Shown: positions 17,539 through 27,123 of the stretch, piece after piece | Layout: every line of letters begins with the position of its first letter | Numbering within the stretch: position 1 is the stretch's first letter | Program-made: the position numbers and the translations under genes | Source: Microbacterium yannicii PS01 | Lineage (GTDB): Bacteria > Actinomycetota > Actinomycetes > Actinomycetales > Microbacteriaceae | Reading direction: 5' to 3' | NCBI RefSeq assembly: GCF_000304335.1 | Contig: NZ_CAJF01000012.1 | Location: 1-64,000 of the forward strand | Length of the DNA stretch: 64,000 nt | Notes under the pieces: model-generated | Database searches by the model: none | What the model was told of the DNA's origin: nothing | Seen by the model: only the letters and a program-made list of their open reading frames with translations

Positions 17539-19200
17539 GTGCGTACGACCGTGACTCGACCCGGCGGGCGCCGCGGCGGAACCTCGGTGACCGATCGCCT
17601 CAGCGCGCGGCTTCGCGGTGCGACGGTCTTCGGCTGGCGGGTGGGCGAGATGGAGAGCGCGCTGCGGCGACGCGTGGTGCCCACCCACTGGTCGAACCTG
17701 TTCGGGGTCGTCACGGTCGCCTGCCTGGTCGTCGTGATCGTCACGGGTCTGATGCTGATGTTCTTCTACACGCCATCGAGCGACACGACGACCTACGCGG
17801 GAAGCTACGGGCCTCTCCACGGCGCCACGGTCTCGAAGGCCTTGGACTCGACCATGCGGATCAGCTTCGACGTCCCCGGCGGCCTCCTGATCCGGCAGGC
17901 GCATCACTGGGCCGCGCTGCTCCTTCCGGCGGCCATCGTCGTGCAGCTGCTGGCCGCGTTCTTCACCGGCGCCTTCCGCCGGCCGCGGCGGGGCCTGTGG
18001 GTGCTCCTCTTCCTCATCTTCGTCGTGAGTCTCGTAGGCGGCTGGAGCGGCTATGCGCTTCCCGACGACATGCTCTCGGGCACGGGCGTGCGCATCACCG
18101 AAGGGGTCGCCATCGGCATCCCCTTCATCGGCACGCAGGTGTCGTTCCTGCTCTTCGGCGGGCAGTACCCCGGCGAGATCATCGAGCACCTCTATCCGGT
18201 TCATGCGGCTGTCGTCCCCGCCATCCTCATCGTGCTCGTGGCCCTGCGCGGGTTCGCTGGGTGGCGGCAGCCGCCGCCGCAGTTCCCCGGATTCGGGCGA
18301 ATGGAGAGCAACGTCGTCGGGGTCCCGCTCTTTCCGGTGGCAGCGACGCGCGCCGGCGGGCTCTTCATGAGCGTGGCGGGGCTGATCGTCCTCATCTCGG
18401 CCACCGTCACGGTGAACCCGATCTGGCTGTACGGCCCGGCCTCGCCCGGCGACGCGTCCGCCGGCAGCCAGCCCGACTGGTACACCGGCTTTCTCGACGG
18501 CGCGCTGCGGCTGGTCCCGCCCGGCTGGGAGGTGGTGTGGCTCGACCGCACCTGGACGCTCGCCATCATCCTGCCCCTGGCCGTCGTCACCGCCTACCTC
18601 CTCGCCGTGCTCGTCTACCCCTTCATCGAGGAGTGGGCCGGCGGCGACCGCCGAGAGCATCATCTGCTCGACCGGCCGAGGAACCAGCCCACCCGCACCG
18701 GCATCGGGATCGCGGGCATGCTGTTCTACGGCGTCCTGTGGGGCGCCGCCAGCGCGGACCTCATCGCCACCCACTTCTTCGTCGCTCTGGAGCACGTGAT
18801 CGGCTTCTTCCAGATCGCGCTGCTCACAGCGCCGGCGCTCGGATACTCCGTCGCCAAGCGGGTCTGTCTCGCGCTCCAGCGAAAGGACCGGGAGCTGCTC
18901 CTGCACGGGTACGAGACGGGGCGCATCGTCCGGTTGCCCGGAGGCGAGTACGTCGAGAGGCATCAGCCGCTCGGCGAGCAGGAGCGCGCACGGCTCGTCG
19001 TCGTCGACCCGCCGCGGCCCCTGGAGCTTCACCCCGACCACGACGGGGGCGTCGGAATGGTGCAGCGCGCGCAGGTGCGCCTGTCGCGCTTCTTCTTCGA
19101 GGACCGCATCGAGCTGCCGGCCGCACCGCTCCGAGCGGCGGCATCCGCCGAGGAGCAGCAGGAGGCCGTCGCGACCCTCGGCGTTTCAGCCGACGCGTGA
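17539..19200 (+). CDS. bc1-type cytochrome b (QcrB paralogue), orphan
   Basis: A 553-aa membrane protein resembling actinobacterial QcrB. Paired heme-ligand histidines occur in RQAHHWAALLLP and HLYPVHAAVVP; the quinol-site PDWY lies in QPDWYTGFLDGALR; eight or so hydrophobic helices precede a hydrophilic C-terminal tail of about 120 residues. GAGGAG precedes GTG 17539. No Rieske protein (qcrA) or cytochrome c (qcrC) gene adjoins it, unlike a normal qcrCAB cluster, so it is probably a second copy with another partner. Its end overlaps the convergent TetR by 15 nt. Confidence 0.85.
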   Translation: MRTTVTRPGGRRGGTSVTDRLSARLRGATVFGWRVGEMESALRRRVVPTHWSNLFGVVTVACLVVVIVTGLMLMFFYTPSSDTTTYAGSYGPLHGATVSKALDSTMRISFDVPGGLLIRQAHHWAALLLPAAIVVQLLAAFFTGAFRRPRRGLWVLLFLIFVVSLVGGWSGYALPDDMLSGTGVRITEGVAIGIPFIGTQVSFLLFGGQYPGEIIEHLYPVHAAVVPAILIVLVALRGFAGWRQPPPQFPGFGRMESNVVGVPLFPVAATRAGGLFMSVAGLIVLISATVTVNPIWLYGPASPGDASAGSQPDWYTGFLDGALRLVPPGWEVVWLDRTWTLAIILPLAVVTAYLLAVLVYPFIEEWAGGDRREHHLLDRPRNQPTRTGIGIAGMLFYGVLWGAASADLIATHFFVALEHVIGFFQIALLTAPALGYSVAKRVCLALQRKDRELLLHGYETGRIVRLPGGEYVERHQPLGEQERARLVVVDPPRPLELHPDHDGGVGMVQRAQVRLSRFFFEDRIELPAAPLRAAASAEEQQEAVATLGVSADA

Positions 19201-19776
19201 GCGGATCGGATCCAGAACTGCCTCCGCCGCCCATGCGGCGGCGTCGGCGATGTCGCTGCGGTTCATCCTCATCTCCCGGCGATAGGTGACCCATGTCGCC
19301 GCCGAGTCGAGGTGGGCCAGCGCCGCCACGATGGACCGGCGCTCGGCATCGCCCAGCGAAGGGATCTCGGCGTCGATCATCTGCTCGAGCATCGCCCGTC
19401 GTGGGCTGGGCGCCGCACCGCTGATCCCCCGCATCGTCGTCTCGGCCACCACATGAGCCAGCTCCGGTCGAAGATCGTACGACTCCATCGCGGCCCTGAT
19501 CGTGAGCGGCATATCGAAGATGCTGGGGGCGTCGTCCCGCGGGAAGATCCTGCTCTCGATCCACGCCGCCGTTGCGAGGAGCAGGTCGACCCTCGTCGCG
19601 TAGTTGCGGAACACAGTGCGCTCGCCGACGCCCGCCCGTCGTGCGATGAGCCGAAACGACACGTCGTCCGTGCCCAGCTCTTCGATCAGCTCGGTGTAGG
19701 CGGCGAGGATCGCCTCTTGAGTTCTGCTGACGTCGCTCGTCGCCGGCGCGTCGGATTCGGCCACGGGAGTCGTCAC
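19186..19776 (-). CDS. TetR-family regulator (tandem paralogue 1)
   Basis: A 196-aa regulator with helix-turn-helix SFRLIARRAGVGERTVFRNYATR at about residues 40-62. It resembles the neighbouring TetR at 19773-20369 (both have ER-T-hydrophobic-R-xY-x-TR and a WIES-xx-FP stretch), so the pair probably arose by duplication. The start overlaps the upstream TetR stop by 4 nt. It is at the end of a transcript beginning with the NCS1 permease. Confidence 0.85.
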   Translation of the reverse strand: MTTPVAESDAPATSDVSRTQEAILAAYTELIEELGTDDVSFRLIARRAGVGERTVFRNYATRVDLLLATAAWIESRIFPRDDAPSIFDMPLTIRAAMESYDLRPELAHVVAETTMRGISGAAPSPRRAMLEQMIDAEIPSLGDAERRSIVAALAHLDSAATWVTYRREMRMNRSDIADAAAWAAEAVLDPIRSRVG

Positions 19777-20369
19777 CTCCGGCTCTGCTGCGACGGGCCG
19801 TCCATGTCGACGGGCGTGCTCGCGATCAGGTCTCCCAGGACCTGTGCGACAGTGCGCTCGAAGACGTCCGCGATCTCGGGCGCGCTCATCTCGAAACCCG
19901 TCCGCATCCGAGCCCAGAACGGGGCGGACGCGAAATAGCGCAAGGCGGCCGCCACCCGGCGGAGGTCCCTGTCATTCAGCGACGGATGGTTCGTGGCCAG
20001 CATCGCCACCAGCGCTCGGGTGAAGAACGTGGGTTCCGGCTCGGCTGTCGGCGAGATGGATGCCGCGCGCGCGCACACGAATGCGAATGCCGGCGACGCG
20101 TCGAAGGCCACAAACCGAGCGCGCGCCGCATTCTCGAACTGGCGGATCGTGACGAAGGGCGGCAGCGGAAACTGCGTCGACTCGATCCACCCCGCCACAC
20201 CCTCCAGCAGATGCGACCTCGTGGGGTAGTGACGGTAGATCGTGCGCTCCGAGACGCCGACGGCGTCACCCAGGCTGCGGTACGTGATGTCGTCGAACGG
20301 ACTCTCGCGCAGCGCCGCGGCGACGCTCGCGAGGATCGCCGTGGGAGTGTCGGCCGCATCGGCCATCAT
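19773..20369 (-). CDS. TetR-family regulator (tandem paralogue 2)
   Basis: A 198-aa regulator with helix-turn-helix TYRSLGDAVGVSERTIYRHYPTR. Two adjacent ATG codons (20369, 20366) follow a purine-rich GGGAAGGGG; the first is used here. It overlaps the permease stop, so permease and both regulators form one coupled unit and may control uptake of the permease substrate. Confidence 0.85.
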   Translation of the reverse strand: MMADAADTPTAILASVAAALRESPFDDITYRSLGDAVGVSERTIYRHYPTRSHLLEGVAGWIESTQFPLPPFVTIRQFENAARARFVAFDASPAFAFVCARAASISPTAEPEPTFFTRALVAMLATNHPSLNDRDLRRVAAALRYFASAPFWARMRTGFEMSAPEIADVFERTVAQVLGDLIASTPVDMDGPSQQSRR

Positions 20370-22072
20370 CCGCCCCTTCCCTTCGACCGCCTGGTCTCGT
20401 CCGAGGTCCATCCTGTCGGCATCCCCGGCCACGGCGCGGGCTCGGCAGGCAGCATGTAACGGTCGGAACCGTCGAGCGTCAGCGCGAGCGACGAGACATA
20501 CTGCGTCTCCCCCAGAGCTCCGCGCTCGGCCGAGGCCAGCATATCCGGGCGCTCGAACGTGTAGCCAGTGACGTGGCAGCGAAGGCGCTCCCCCGAGGGA
20601 TTGCCGTCCACGTCGAGGATCGGGGAGGCGATCCCGTCCGTGCGCCGGCGGAGGTAGTAGCGACCGCGGGTGGCGAGCGCCGCGAGCGGGGTGGTGATGG
20701 CCGCGGCCCCGATGGCGATCAGCACCGAGAACGGTCGCAGTGCTTCGCCGAACAGCCCGGCGAACGCCGCGATCGAGAGGAACGACGCCAACCCTACCGA
20801 TGTCAGGCCCACCGGGTTCCAGTCGTAGAGCATGCCGCGCCGGAACTCGGGGTAGATCGGTGCGATGCGCAGCACATGCTTGTTGATGACGATGTCGGCG
20901 GCGATCGTGACCAGCCACGCCATCACGACATTCGCGTAGAGGCTGAGCACGAAGCTGATGAGGCTGAAGACGTCCATCCACATCAACCACAGCGCGATGC
21001 CGAGGTTGAAGAAGATGAAGATCGACCTGCCGGGGTACGTCTTCGTCAGCCGGGTGTAGACGTTCGACCAGGCGAGCGATCCCGAGTAGGCGTTGGTGAC
21101 GTTGATCTTCACCTGAGCGACGACGACGAGGATCAGCGCCAGCCCGACCGCGAGCCACGGGGGCATGATCGATTCGTAGAGCGCGATGAATTGGCGCACC
21201 GGCTCCGCCGCTCGCGCTCCCAGGTCGGGATCGACGCGCGTGATGAGGTAGACGGCGAGGAACACGCCGAGGATCTGCTTCACGCCACTGAACAGCACCC
21301 ACCCGGGCCCGGCGAAGAGCAGTGACGCCCACCACGACCGTCGATTCGCCCTCGTCCGCGGCGGCATCGCCCGGATCACGTCGATCTGCTCGGCCAGCTG
21401 CGGGGTGAGCGCGAAGCAGACCGCCGCGCTGGCGACGATGGCACCGAAGCTGACGTCGCCGTCGGAGGCGCCCGTGAACGAGACGAAGGCGCTGACCGCA
21501 CCGGGATCGGAGACGATCACCCAGAGAAGGGGGAGCAGGGCGAGGGCGAGCCACAACGGCGTCGTCCAGAACTGCAGACGCTCGAGCGCGCGCATCCCGT
21601 AGATCACGATCGGGATGACCACGACGGTCGAGATGAGATACCCGATCCACAGCGGGATGCCGATGGCGATATGCAGCCCCTGCGCCATGATCGCACCCTC
21701 GAGCGCGAAGAAGATGCAGGTGAATCCGGCGAAGATCACCGTCGTGATCGATGAGCCGTAGTAGCCGAAGCCCGACCCTCGGGCGATGAGATCCAGGTCG
21801 AGGTTGTAGCGCGCCGCGTAATACGCGATCGGCAGCCCGACGATGAAGATGATGGCCGACGCGAGCAGGATGCCGAGCACGGCGTTGTTCGTGCCGTGCT
21901 CGATCCCGACACTCGCGCCGATGGAGAAGTCGGCGAGGAACGCGATCGAGCCGAGGGCGGTGACCCCGACGGACCCGGCGCTCCAGCGCCGGAACGTGCG
22001 TGGGACGTAGCGGAAGGCATAGTCCTCGAGGCTGTCCTCGGCGGCTGCCCGCGCGTTGTCTGCCCTGCTCAC
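20366..22072 (-). CDS. NCS1-family nucleobase/purine-cytosine permease
   Basis: A 568-aa membrane transporter with about 12 hydrophobic segments. The N-terminal ED-YAFRYVPRTFRRW and FLADFSIGASVGIEHGTNNAVLG segments and the ARxxFGYYG-like RGSGFGYYGSS fit the NCS1 purine/cytosine/allantoin family. A 100-residue soluble tail is unusual. GTG 22072 was chosen as the last start before conserved sequence; GTGs at 22084 and 22096 and an ATG at 22150 are alternatives. Proximity to urea uptake and urease suggests import of a nitrogen-rich nucleobase or allantoin-like compound; the substrate is inferred. Confidence 0.8.
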   Translation of the reverse strand: MSRADNARAAAEDSLEDYAFRYVPRTFRRWSAGSVGVTALGSIAFLADFSIGASVGIEHGTNNAVLGILLASAIIFIVGLPIAYYAARYNLDLDLIARGSGFGYYGSSITTVIFAGFTCIFFALEGAIMAQGLHIAIGIPLWIGYLISTVVVIPIVIYGMRALERLQFWTTPLWLALALLPLLWVIVSDPGAVSAFVSFTGASDGDVSFGAIVASAAVCFALTPQLAEQIDVIRAMPPRTRANRRSWWASLLFAGPGWVLFSGVKQILGVFLAVYLITRVDPDLGARAAEPVRQFIALYESIMPPWLAVGLALILVVVAQVKINVTNAYSGSLAWSNVYTRLTKTYPGRSIFIFFNLGIALWLMWMDVFSLISFVLSLYANVVMAWLVTIAADIVINKHVLRIAPIYPEFRRGMLYDWNPVGLTSVGLASFLSIAAFAGLFGEALRPFSVLIAIGAAAITTPLAALATRGRYYLRRRTDGIASPILDVDGNPSGERLRCHVTGYTFERPDMLASAERGALGETQYVSSLALTLDGSDRYMLPAEPAPWPGMPTGWTSDETRRSKGRGG

Positions 22073-22210
22073 GGTGAACCGCACCTCACGTCGCACTCCC
22101 TGCGCCTCGCACGTCCGGCCCATTGTCGCCGCACCATGTTTCAGTCGCATTGCGTGCAGACAGCGTTCTGTGCAGCCGTCCGGCTCGAGGTTCGCGAGGG
22201 ACCCCGGCTG

Positions 22211-22897
22211 CTAGATCGCCATCGCGAGCCGCACCCCCTCGGCGGCGGATGCTCCGCCCTCGCCCGTGCTCGACGCGAAGCCGCTCGCCAGCACGAGGTA
22301 CTTGTCGGCGGCTTCGAGGGCGAAGCCGATGTGCTGCTCGACGAGCAGCACCGAGAGGCCTTCGTGCGCGAGCTGCATCACGGTGTGCTCGATCTCGGCG
22401 ACGATCGTGGGCTGGATGCCCTCGGTCGGCTCGTCGAGGATGAGCATCTTCGGCTCGGTGATGAGCGCGCGCGCGATCGCGAGCTGTTGCCGCTGGCCGC
22501 CCGAGAGCAGACCGGCCTTGCGCGTCGCGAACTTCTCCAGGGCGGGGAACCGTGCCAGCTGCTGATCGATGAGCGCCTTGCCTCTTCTTCTGCCATCGGC
22601 CACGAGCTGCAGGTTCTCCATCGTCGTGAGCTGTGAGAACGACTGCTGACCCTGCGGCACATAGGCCATTCCGCGCGCCACGCGTTTGTTGGGCGGCAGC
22701 GAGGTGACGTCCTCGCCGTCGAAGATCACGTGGCCGCTGCGAGGTTTGATGAGTCCGATGGCCACGCGCAGCAGCGTCGACTTGCCGGCGCCGTTGTGAC
22801 CGAGGACGGCGACCACCGTATCCGAGCGGGGCAGCGTCACACCGTGCAGCACGAGCGTGCGGCCGTAGCCGGCGTGGATGTCGTTCAGCTCGAGCAC
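22211..22897 (-). CDS. urtE: Urea ABC transporter ATP-binding subunit UrtE
   Basis: A 228-aa nucleotide-binding protein of the LivF/UrtE type: Walker A GHNGAGKST, signature LSGGQRQQLAIARAL, Walker B MLILDEPTEGIQP. The EGIQP ending is typical of UrtE. GTG 22897 begins one base after the urtD stop; an upstream ATG at 22942 would overlap urtD. Fifth gene of the urtABCDE operon. Confidence 0.9.
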   Translation of the reverse strand: MLELNDIHAGYGRTLVLHGVTLPRSDTVVAVLGHNGAGKSTLLRVAIGLIKPRSGHVIFDGEDVTSLPPNKRVARGMAYVPQGQQSFSQLTTMENLQLVADGRRRGKALIDQQLARFPALEKFATRKAGLLSGGQRQQLAIARALITEPKMLILDEPTEGIQPTIVAEIEHTVMQLAHEGLSVLLVEQHIGFALEAADKYLVLASGFASSTGEGGASAAEGVRLAMAI

Positions 22898-22898
22898 C

Positions 22899-23747
22899 TC
22901 AGGCCCCCGTTCCCTGGGAAAGAGCGACGTCGGCATCGGCATCCGTCACCGCGGTCGTCTCGTCCGCGCCCGCGTCGGCCACGACCAGCATGGCGGCCGT
23001 GGTGGCTGCACCGGCCGTGCCGAGGTAGACCTCCTGCACTTTCGGGTCGGCCTGCACCTGCGCCACGGTGCCCTCCGAGAGCACCTTGCCCTGATGCAGG
23101 ACGGTGACGCGCGAGGCGTACCGGCGCATGAAGTCCATGTCGTGCTCGACGACCAGCACGATCCGGCGCTGGGCGATGCGCTGCAGCAGCTCGCCCGTGG
23201 CGGTGCGTTCGTCCTGGCTCATCCCCGCGACCGGCTCGTCGAGCAGGAGCGCGCGAGGCTCCTGGACGAGCATCATGCCGATCTCCAGCCATTGCTTCTG
23301 ACCGTGCGACAGGATTCCCGCCGGCGTCTCACGCTCGCCGCTGAGTCCCGTCTCTTCCAGCGCTCGCTCGATCGCAGGATCCACGCCACGCCGGGCACGC
23401 AGCAGCGAGAACGACGAGCGGTGGAGCCCCGCTGCGATGTCGAGGTTCTGCAGGACCGACAGCTGTTCGAAGACGGTCGCGGTCTGGAAGGTGCGCCCAA
23501 CGCCGAGCCGGACGATCTTGTTGACCGCCTTGCCCAGGAGCTCCTGGTCGCCGAGCTTCACAGAGCCGGAACCCTTGGACAGACCCGTGATCGCGTCGAT
23601 GCAGGTCGTCTTGCCGGCACCGTTGGGTCCGATGAGGAATCGGACCTCTCCGGGATGGGCGTCGAACGAGACCCCGCCGACGGCGACGAATCCATCGAAC
23701 TCCACACGCAGATCCGTGACGACGAGTGAATCGGTGGCCGCGGTCAC
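22899..23747 (-). CDS. urtD: Urea ABC transporter ATP-binding subunit UrtD
   Basis: A 282-aa LivG/UrtD-type ATPase: Walker A GPNGAGKTT, signature LSHGQKQWLEIGM, Walker B ALLLDEPVAGM. The SHGQKQWLEIGM wording is the hallmark of UrtD. Start GTG 23747 overlaps the urtC stop (GTGA) and follows GGAGGTGAAGAA. The C-terminal 35 residues are an Ala/Asp-rich extension. Confidence 0.9.
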   Translation of the reverse strand: MTAATDSLVVTDLRVEFDGFVAVGGVSFDAHPGEVRFLIGPNGAGKTTCIDAITGLSKGSGSVKLGDQELLGKAVNKIVRLGVGRTFQTATVFEQLSVLQNLDIAAGLHRSSFSLLRARRGVDPAIERALEETGLSGERETPAGILSHGQKQWLEIGMMLVQEPRALLLDEPVAGMSQDERTATGELLQRIAQRRIVLVVEHDMDFMRRYASRVTVLHQGKVLSEGTVAQVQADPKVQEVYLGTAGAATTAAMLVVADAGADETTAVTDADADVALSQGTGA

Positions 23748-24853
23748 TTCTTCACCTCCTCGAGCACCGGCGCCGAGGCGGGGACGGCGGGGGCGGTGAG
23801 GGAAGAGTTGCGTGGACGCCATAGCGCGCTCCTGGCCTTGCTGAACAGCGACGACAAGCCCATCGGAAGGAAGAGCGTCACGAGGATGAAGATCAGGCCG
23901 AGGATGTAGATCCACCCGTCGGGCCAGCTGGAACCGAGGCTCGACTGACCCCATCCGATCGCCATCGCTCCGAGAGCGGGACCGAACAGTGAGGCACGCC
24001 CGCCCAGCGCCACACCAGCGATCATCAGGATCGAGGCTGAGGCGCCGATCTCGGCGGGCGTGATGATTCCCACGATGGGCACGAACATCGCTCCCGCGAT
24101 GCTGGCCATCAGCGCCGCGACGACGTAGGCGACCAGCTTGATGTTCGCCGGGTCGTAGCCCAGAAACCGCACCCGCTCCTCCGCGTCCCGGGTTGCTATC
24201 AGCAGTTCACCGAAGCGGCTGCGGTTGAGCTGCCACACGACCAGCAGGCACACGATCAGCAGCGCGGCGGCGATCATGAAGACCATGACCTTGTTCGCGT
24301 CATCGTTCAGGACGAACCCGAAGAAGTACTTGAAGTCGCTCAGCCCGGTGTCGCCACCGGTCTCGCGGATCGTCGAGCTGATCAGGACGGCGAGCGCGAC
24401 AGCGAGCGCCTGCGAGAGGATGGCGAAGTACGCGCCCTTGACCCGGCGCTTGAACAGGGCGTAGCCGAGAACCCCCGCGACGATCACCGGGAGCAGCACG
24501 ATGGCCGCCAGTGTGAAGGCGTCGCTGCGGAACGGCTCCCAGAAGGGCGGAAGCGATGCCGACGGGTCGTACAGGATCATGAAGACCGGAAGGCCGCCGG
24601 GCGCCGTGCCCTCGAGCGTGAGGTGCATCGCCATGGCGTAGGCGCCGAGGCCGAAGAACACCCCTTGACCGAGGACCAGCATTCCGCCCCGGCCCCAGGC
24701 CAGACCGATCCCCACCGCCGCGATCGCCCAGCAGCAGTATTTGCCGAGGTTGTTGAGCCAGTGCATGGAGAGGAAGGCCGGAGCGACGACCAGCAGCAGC
24801 ACGGCGAACACCGCGATGCCGATGAGCGGAAGCCACGGTTTGAGTTTCGTCAT
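23744..24853 (-). CDS. urtC: Urea ABC transporter permease UrtC
   Basis: A 369-aa LivM-type permease with about ten hydrophobic segments. The motifs GRGGMLVLGQGVFFGLGAYAM and RDAEERVRFLGYDP match UrtC. ATG 24853 overlaps the urtB stop by 4 nt. It pairs with UrtB to form the membrane pore for urea. Confidence 0.92.
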   Translation of the reverse strand: MTKLKPWLPLIGIAVFAVLLLVVAPAFLSMHWLNNLGKYCCWAIAAVGIGLAWGRGGMLVLGQGVFFGLGAYAMAMHLTLEGTAPGGLPVFMILYDPSASLPPFWEPFRSDAFTLAAIVLLPVIVAGVLGYALFKRRVKGAYFAILSQALAVALAVLISSTIRETGGDTGLSDFKYFFGFVLNDDANKVMVFMIAAALLIVCLLVVWQLNRSRFGELLIATRDAEERVRFLGYDPANIKLVAYVVAALMASIAGAMFVPIVGIITPAEIGASASILMIAGVALGGRASLFGPALGAMAIGWGQSSLGSSWPDGWIYILGLIFILVTLFLPMGLSSLFSKARSALWRPRNSSLTAPAVPASAPVLEEVKK

Positions 24854-25734
24854 GTCAACCCCCGGGTGCGGACCGTGAAGAGGCCCTGTGGACGAAATTG
24901 CAGGAACACGACCACGAGCACGAAGGCGAGCACTTGCGCCATGCTCCCGGTCGTCCAGTCGGCGAAGAACGACAGCGCGATTCCCAGAGCCCACGCGGCG
25001 ATGACAGTGCCCTTGATCTGGCCGACCCCGCCCGCGACGACGACGAGGAAGGCCGGGATGATGTACTGCGTGCCCATCTGAGAGTTGGTGCCCCCGATGA
25101 GGGACGCGGCGACGCCGGCGATTCCGGCGAGGCCGGATCCGACGAAGAAGGTGATCCGGTCGACGATGCGCGTGGGGATGCCGCTGGTCTCGGCCAGATC
25201 GCGGTTCTGGACGGTCGCTCGGATCCGGCGTCCGAAAGACGAGTACTTCAGCCAGGCGGCCAGGGCGACCAGGCACAGGGCTGCGAGAACGATGGTGAAC
25301 AGCTGGCGAAGGGGCCACGCGTAGCCGAGGACGTTGATCTGGCCGTCGAGCCATCCGGGGGCCTCGACCGGGACCCCCTGGGCCGGGAAGATCTGCAACG
25401 CGATCTGCTGCAGGATGAGCGCCACCCCGACCGTGACCAGCAGCGTGTCGAGTGGCCGTCGATACATCCATTGGATGAGGGTGACCTCGAGCAGGAGGCC
25501 GAGGAGGCCGGCACCGAGGAACGCGAGCGGCAGCGCCAGGAGGATCGAGATGTTGCTGGAGCTGACGAAGAGCTGGGTCAGGTAGGCGATGAAGGCGCCC
25601 GCCATGATGAACTCCCCGTGCGCCATGTTGATCACCCCCATCTGACCGAAGGTGAGGGTGAGCCCGAGCGCCGCGAGCAGCAGAAGGGCACCCAGCGCGG
25701 TGCCGTTCAGAAGCGGCGGTAAGAGTGCATCCAC
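24850..25734 (-). CDS. urtB: Urea ABC transporter permease UrtB
   Basis: A 294-aa LivH-type permease. The opening GLTLTFGQMGVINMAHGEFIMAG is characteristic of UrtB and related permeases, and RATVQNRDLAETSGIPTRIVD is the conserved cytoplasmic loop. It is separated from urtA by an 81-bp gap holding a large stem-loop. Confidence 0.92.
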   Translation of the reverse strand: MDALLPPLLNGTALGALLLLAALGLTLTFGQMGVINMAHGEFIMAGAFIAYLTQLFVSSSNISILLALPLAFLGAGLLGLLLEVTLIQWMYRRPLDTLLVTVGVALILQQIALQIFPAQGVPVEAPGWLDGQINVLGYAWPLRQLFTIVLAALCLVALAAWLKYSSFGRRIRATVQNRDLAETSGIPTRIVDRITFFVGSGLAGIAGVAASLIGGTNSQMGTQYIIPAFLVVVAGGVGQIKGTVIAAWALGIALSFFADWTTGSMAQVLAFVLVVVFLQFRPQGLFTVRTRGLT

Positions 25735-25770
25735 GTGCTGTCGCTCTCTATGCGGTGAGGATTGGGAGGG

Positions 25771-25809
25771 GAGTGCGGGCCCCGAGCGCTCGGCGCGGGA
25801 CCCGCACTC
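25771..25809 (-). terminator. Stem-loop between urtA and urtB (partial terminator or mRNA stabiliser)
   Basis: Arms GAGTGCGGG (25771-25779) and CCCGCACTC (25801-25809) enclose a further palindrome CCGAGCGCTCGG. No T-run follows, so it more likely attenuates readthrough or protects the urtA mRNA, a known way to express a binding protein above its permease. Confidence 0.5.
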
Positions 25810-25815
25810 GGCGGC

Positions 25816-27123
25816 TCAGCCGGCGGCGGCCACCAGCGCGTCGCGGACATCGGCCGGGAACCAGTCGTAGCCCTCGAGGTACGGATCCGGTTCGATGAAG
25901 CCGTCGGACGACCAGACGATGTCGAACTGGTTGTCGGCGTTGATCCTGCCGATGTTGCCGGGCTTCGAGATGTGGTGGTTCTCGCCGTCCAGCGTGACCA
26001 CGCCCTCCGGCGCGTCCACCGTGATTCCGCCTGCCGCGGCGGCGGCGTTGATCTCGTCCACCTCGAACGAGCCGGCCGCCTCGGCCAGAGCCTTGTAGAG
26101 GTACAGCGAGATGTAGGCGGCCTCCATCGGGTCGGAGGTCACTCCGCTGCTATCGGGGTAGGCCTGCCAGCGCTCGATGAAGCCGGGGTTGTTCGGGGTC
26201 TCGAGCGACTGGAAGTAGTTCCACGACGCGTAGTTGCCCGTGACCTCGTGCCCCATGGCCGGCGCCTCCTCCTCGGCGATCGACACCGAGATGATGGGGG
26301 TCGTCTCCGGGGTGAGCCCGGCGTCGTAGTAGGCCTTGATGAAGCCGACATTCGACGAGCCGTTGATCGTGTTGAAGACGAAGTCGGGGTCGGCCGCGAC
26401 GATCTTCGAGACCTGGGTGGTCCAGTCGTCCTTGTCGAGCGGCACGTACTCCTCACCGACGATCTCGATGCCGAGTTCGGCGGCGTAGAGCTTGATGATG
26501 GCGTTCGCGGTGCGGGGGAACACGTAGTCCGAGCCGGCGAGGAAGAGCGTCTCCACGCCCTGAGAGGCGAGATAGTCCATCGCGGGGATGATCTGCTGGT
26601 TGGTGGTCGCGCCGGTGTAGTAGATGTTCGGCGACGACTCGAGACCCTCGTACTGCACCGGGTAGAAGAAGAGACCGTTGTGCTCCTCGACGACCGGCTT
26701 GACCGCCTTGCGCGACGAGGAGGTCCACCCGCCGAAGATGGCGGCGACGCAGTCCTGGGTGAGCAGCTTCTCGGTCTTCTCCGCGAAGGTCGGCCAGTCG
26801 GTGGCGCCGTCTTCCTGGATGTACTCGATCTGCTTGCCGAGGATGCCGCCGTCCGCGTTGATCTCGTCGGCCGCCATGTGCAGAACGTTCGAGACGGTCT
26901 GCTCCGAGATGGCCATGCCTCCGGTCAGGGAGTTGAGGAAGCCGAGCTTGATCGTGTCGCCGGAGGTGTCGATGCAGCTCTCGGACGCGGCGGCACTGGA
27001 TCCGGTCGGAGTGGAGGCGTCGCCGGCGCGGGAACCGCAACCGGCGAGAATGAGGGCCGTCGCCGCCGCGAGGGCGGGGATGGCCAGCAGGCCGCGCGCC
27101 CTTCGTGTCCGTGTCGATGTCAT
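25816..27123 (-). CDS. urtA: Urea ABC transporter substrate-binding lipoprotein UrtA
   Basis: A 435-aa lipoprotein: Arg-rich N-terminus, hydrophobic core and lipobox ILAGC (C29). The mature protein carries UrtA features: IKLGFLNSLTGGMAISE, FGGWTSSSRKAVKPVVEEHNGLFFYPVQYEGLE and the ligand-site NIYYTGATTNQQ. It captures urea for UrtBCDE. First gene of the operon, divergent from ureABCFGD across a 441-bp control region. Confidence 0.93.
   Translation of the reverse strand: MTSTRTRRARGLLAIPALAAATALILAGCGSRAGDASTPTGSSAAASESCIDTSGDTIKLGFLNSLTGGMAISEQTVSNVLHMAADEINADGGILGKQIEYIQEDGATDWPTFAEKTEKLLTQDCVAAIFGGWTSSSRKAVKPVVEEHNGLFFYPVQYEGLESSPNIYYTGATTNQQIIPAMDYLASQGVETLFLAGSDYVFPRTANAIIKLYAAELGIEIVGEEYVPLDKDDWTTQVSKIVAADPDFVFNTINGSSNVGFIKAYYDAGLTPETTPIISVSIAEEEAPAMGHEVTGNYASWNYFQSLETPNNPGFIERWQAYPDSSGVTSDPMEAAYISLYLYKALAEAAGSFEVDEINAAAAAGGITVDAPEGVVTLDGENHHISKPGNIGRINADNQFDIVWSSDGFIEPDPYLEGYDWFPADVRDALVAAAG

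Noticed and set aside
20573..21325. Plus-strand ORFs inside the NCS1 permease and the urt genes
   Set aside because: They mirror membrane-protein coding sequence in antisense and have no SD or recognisable domain.
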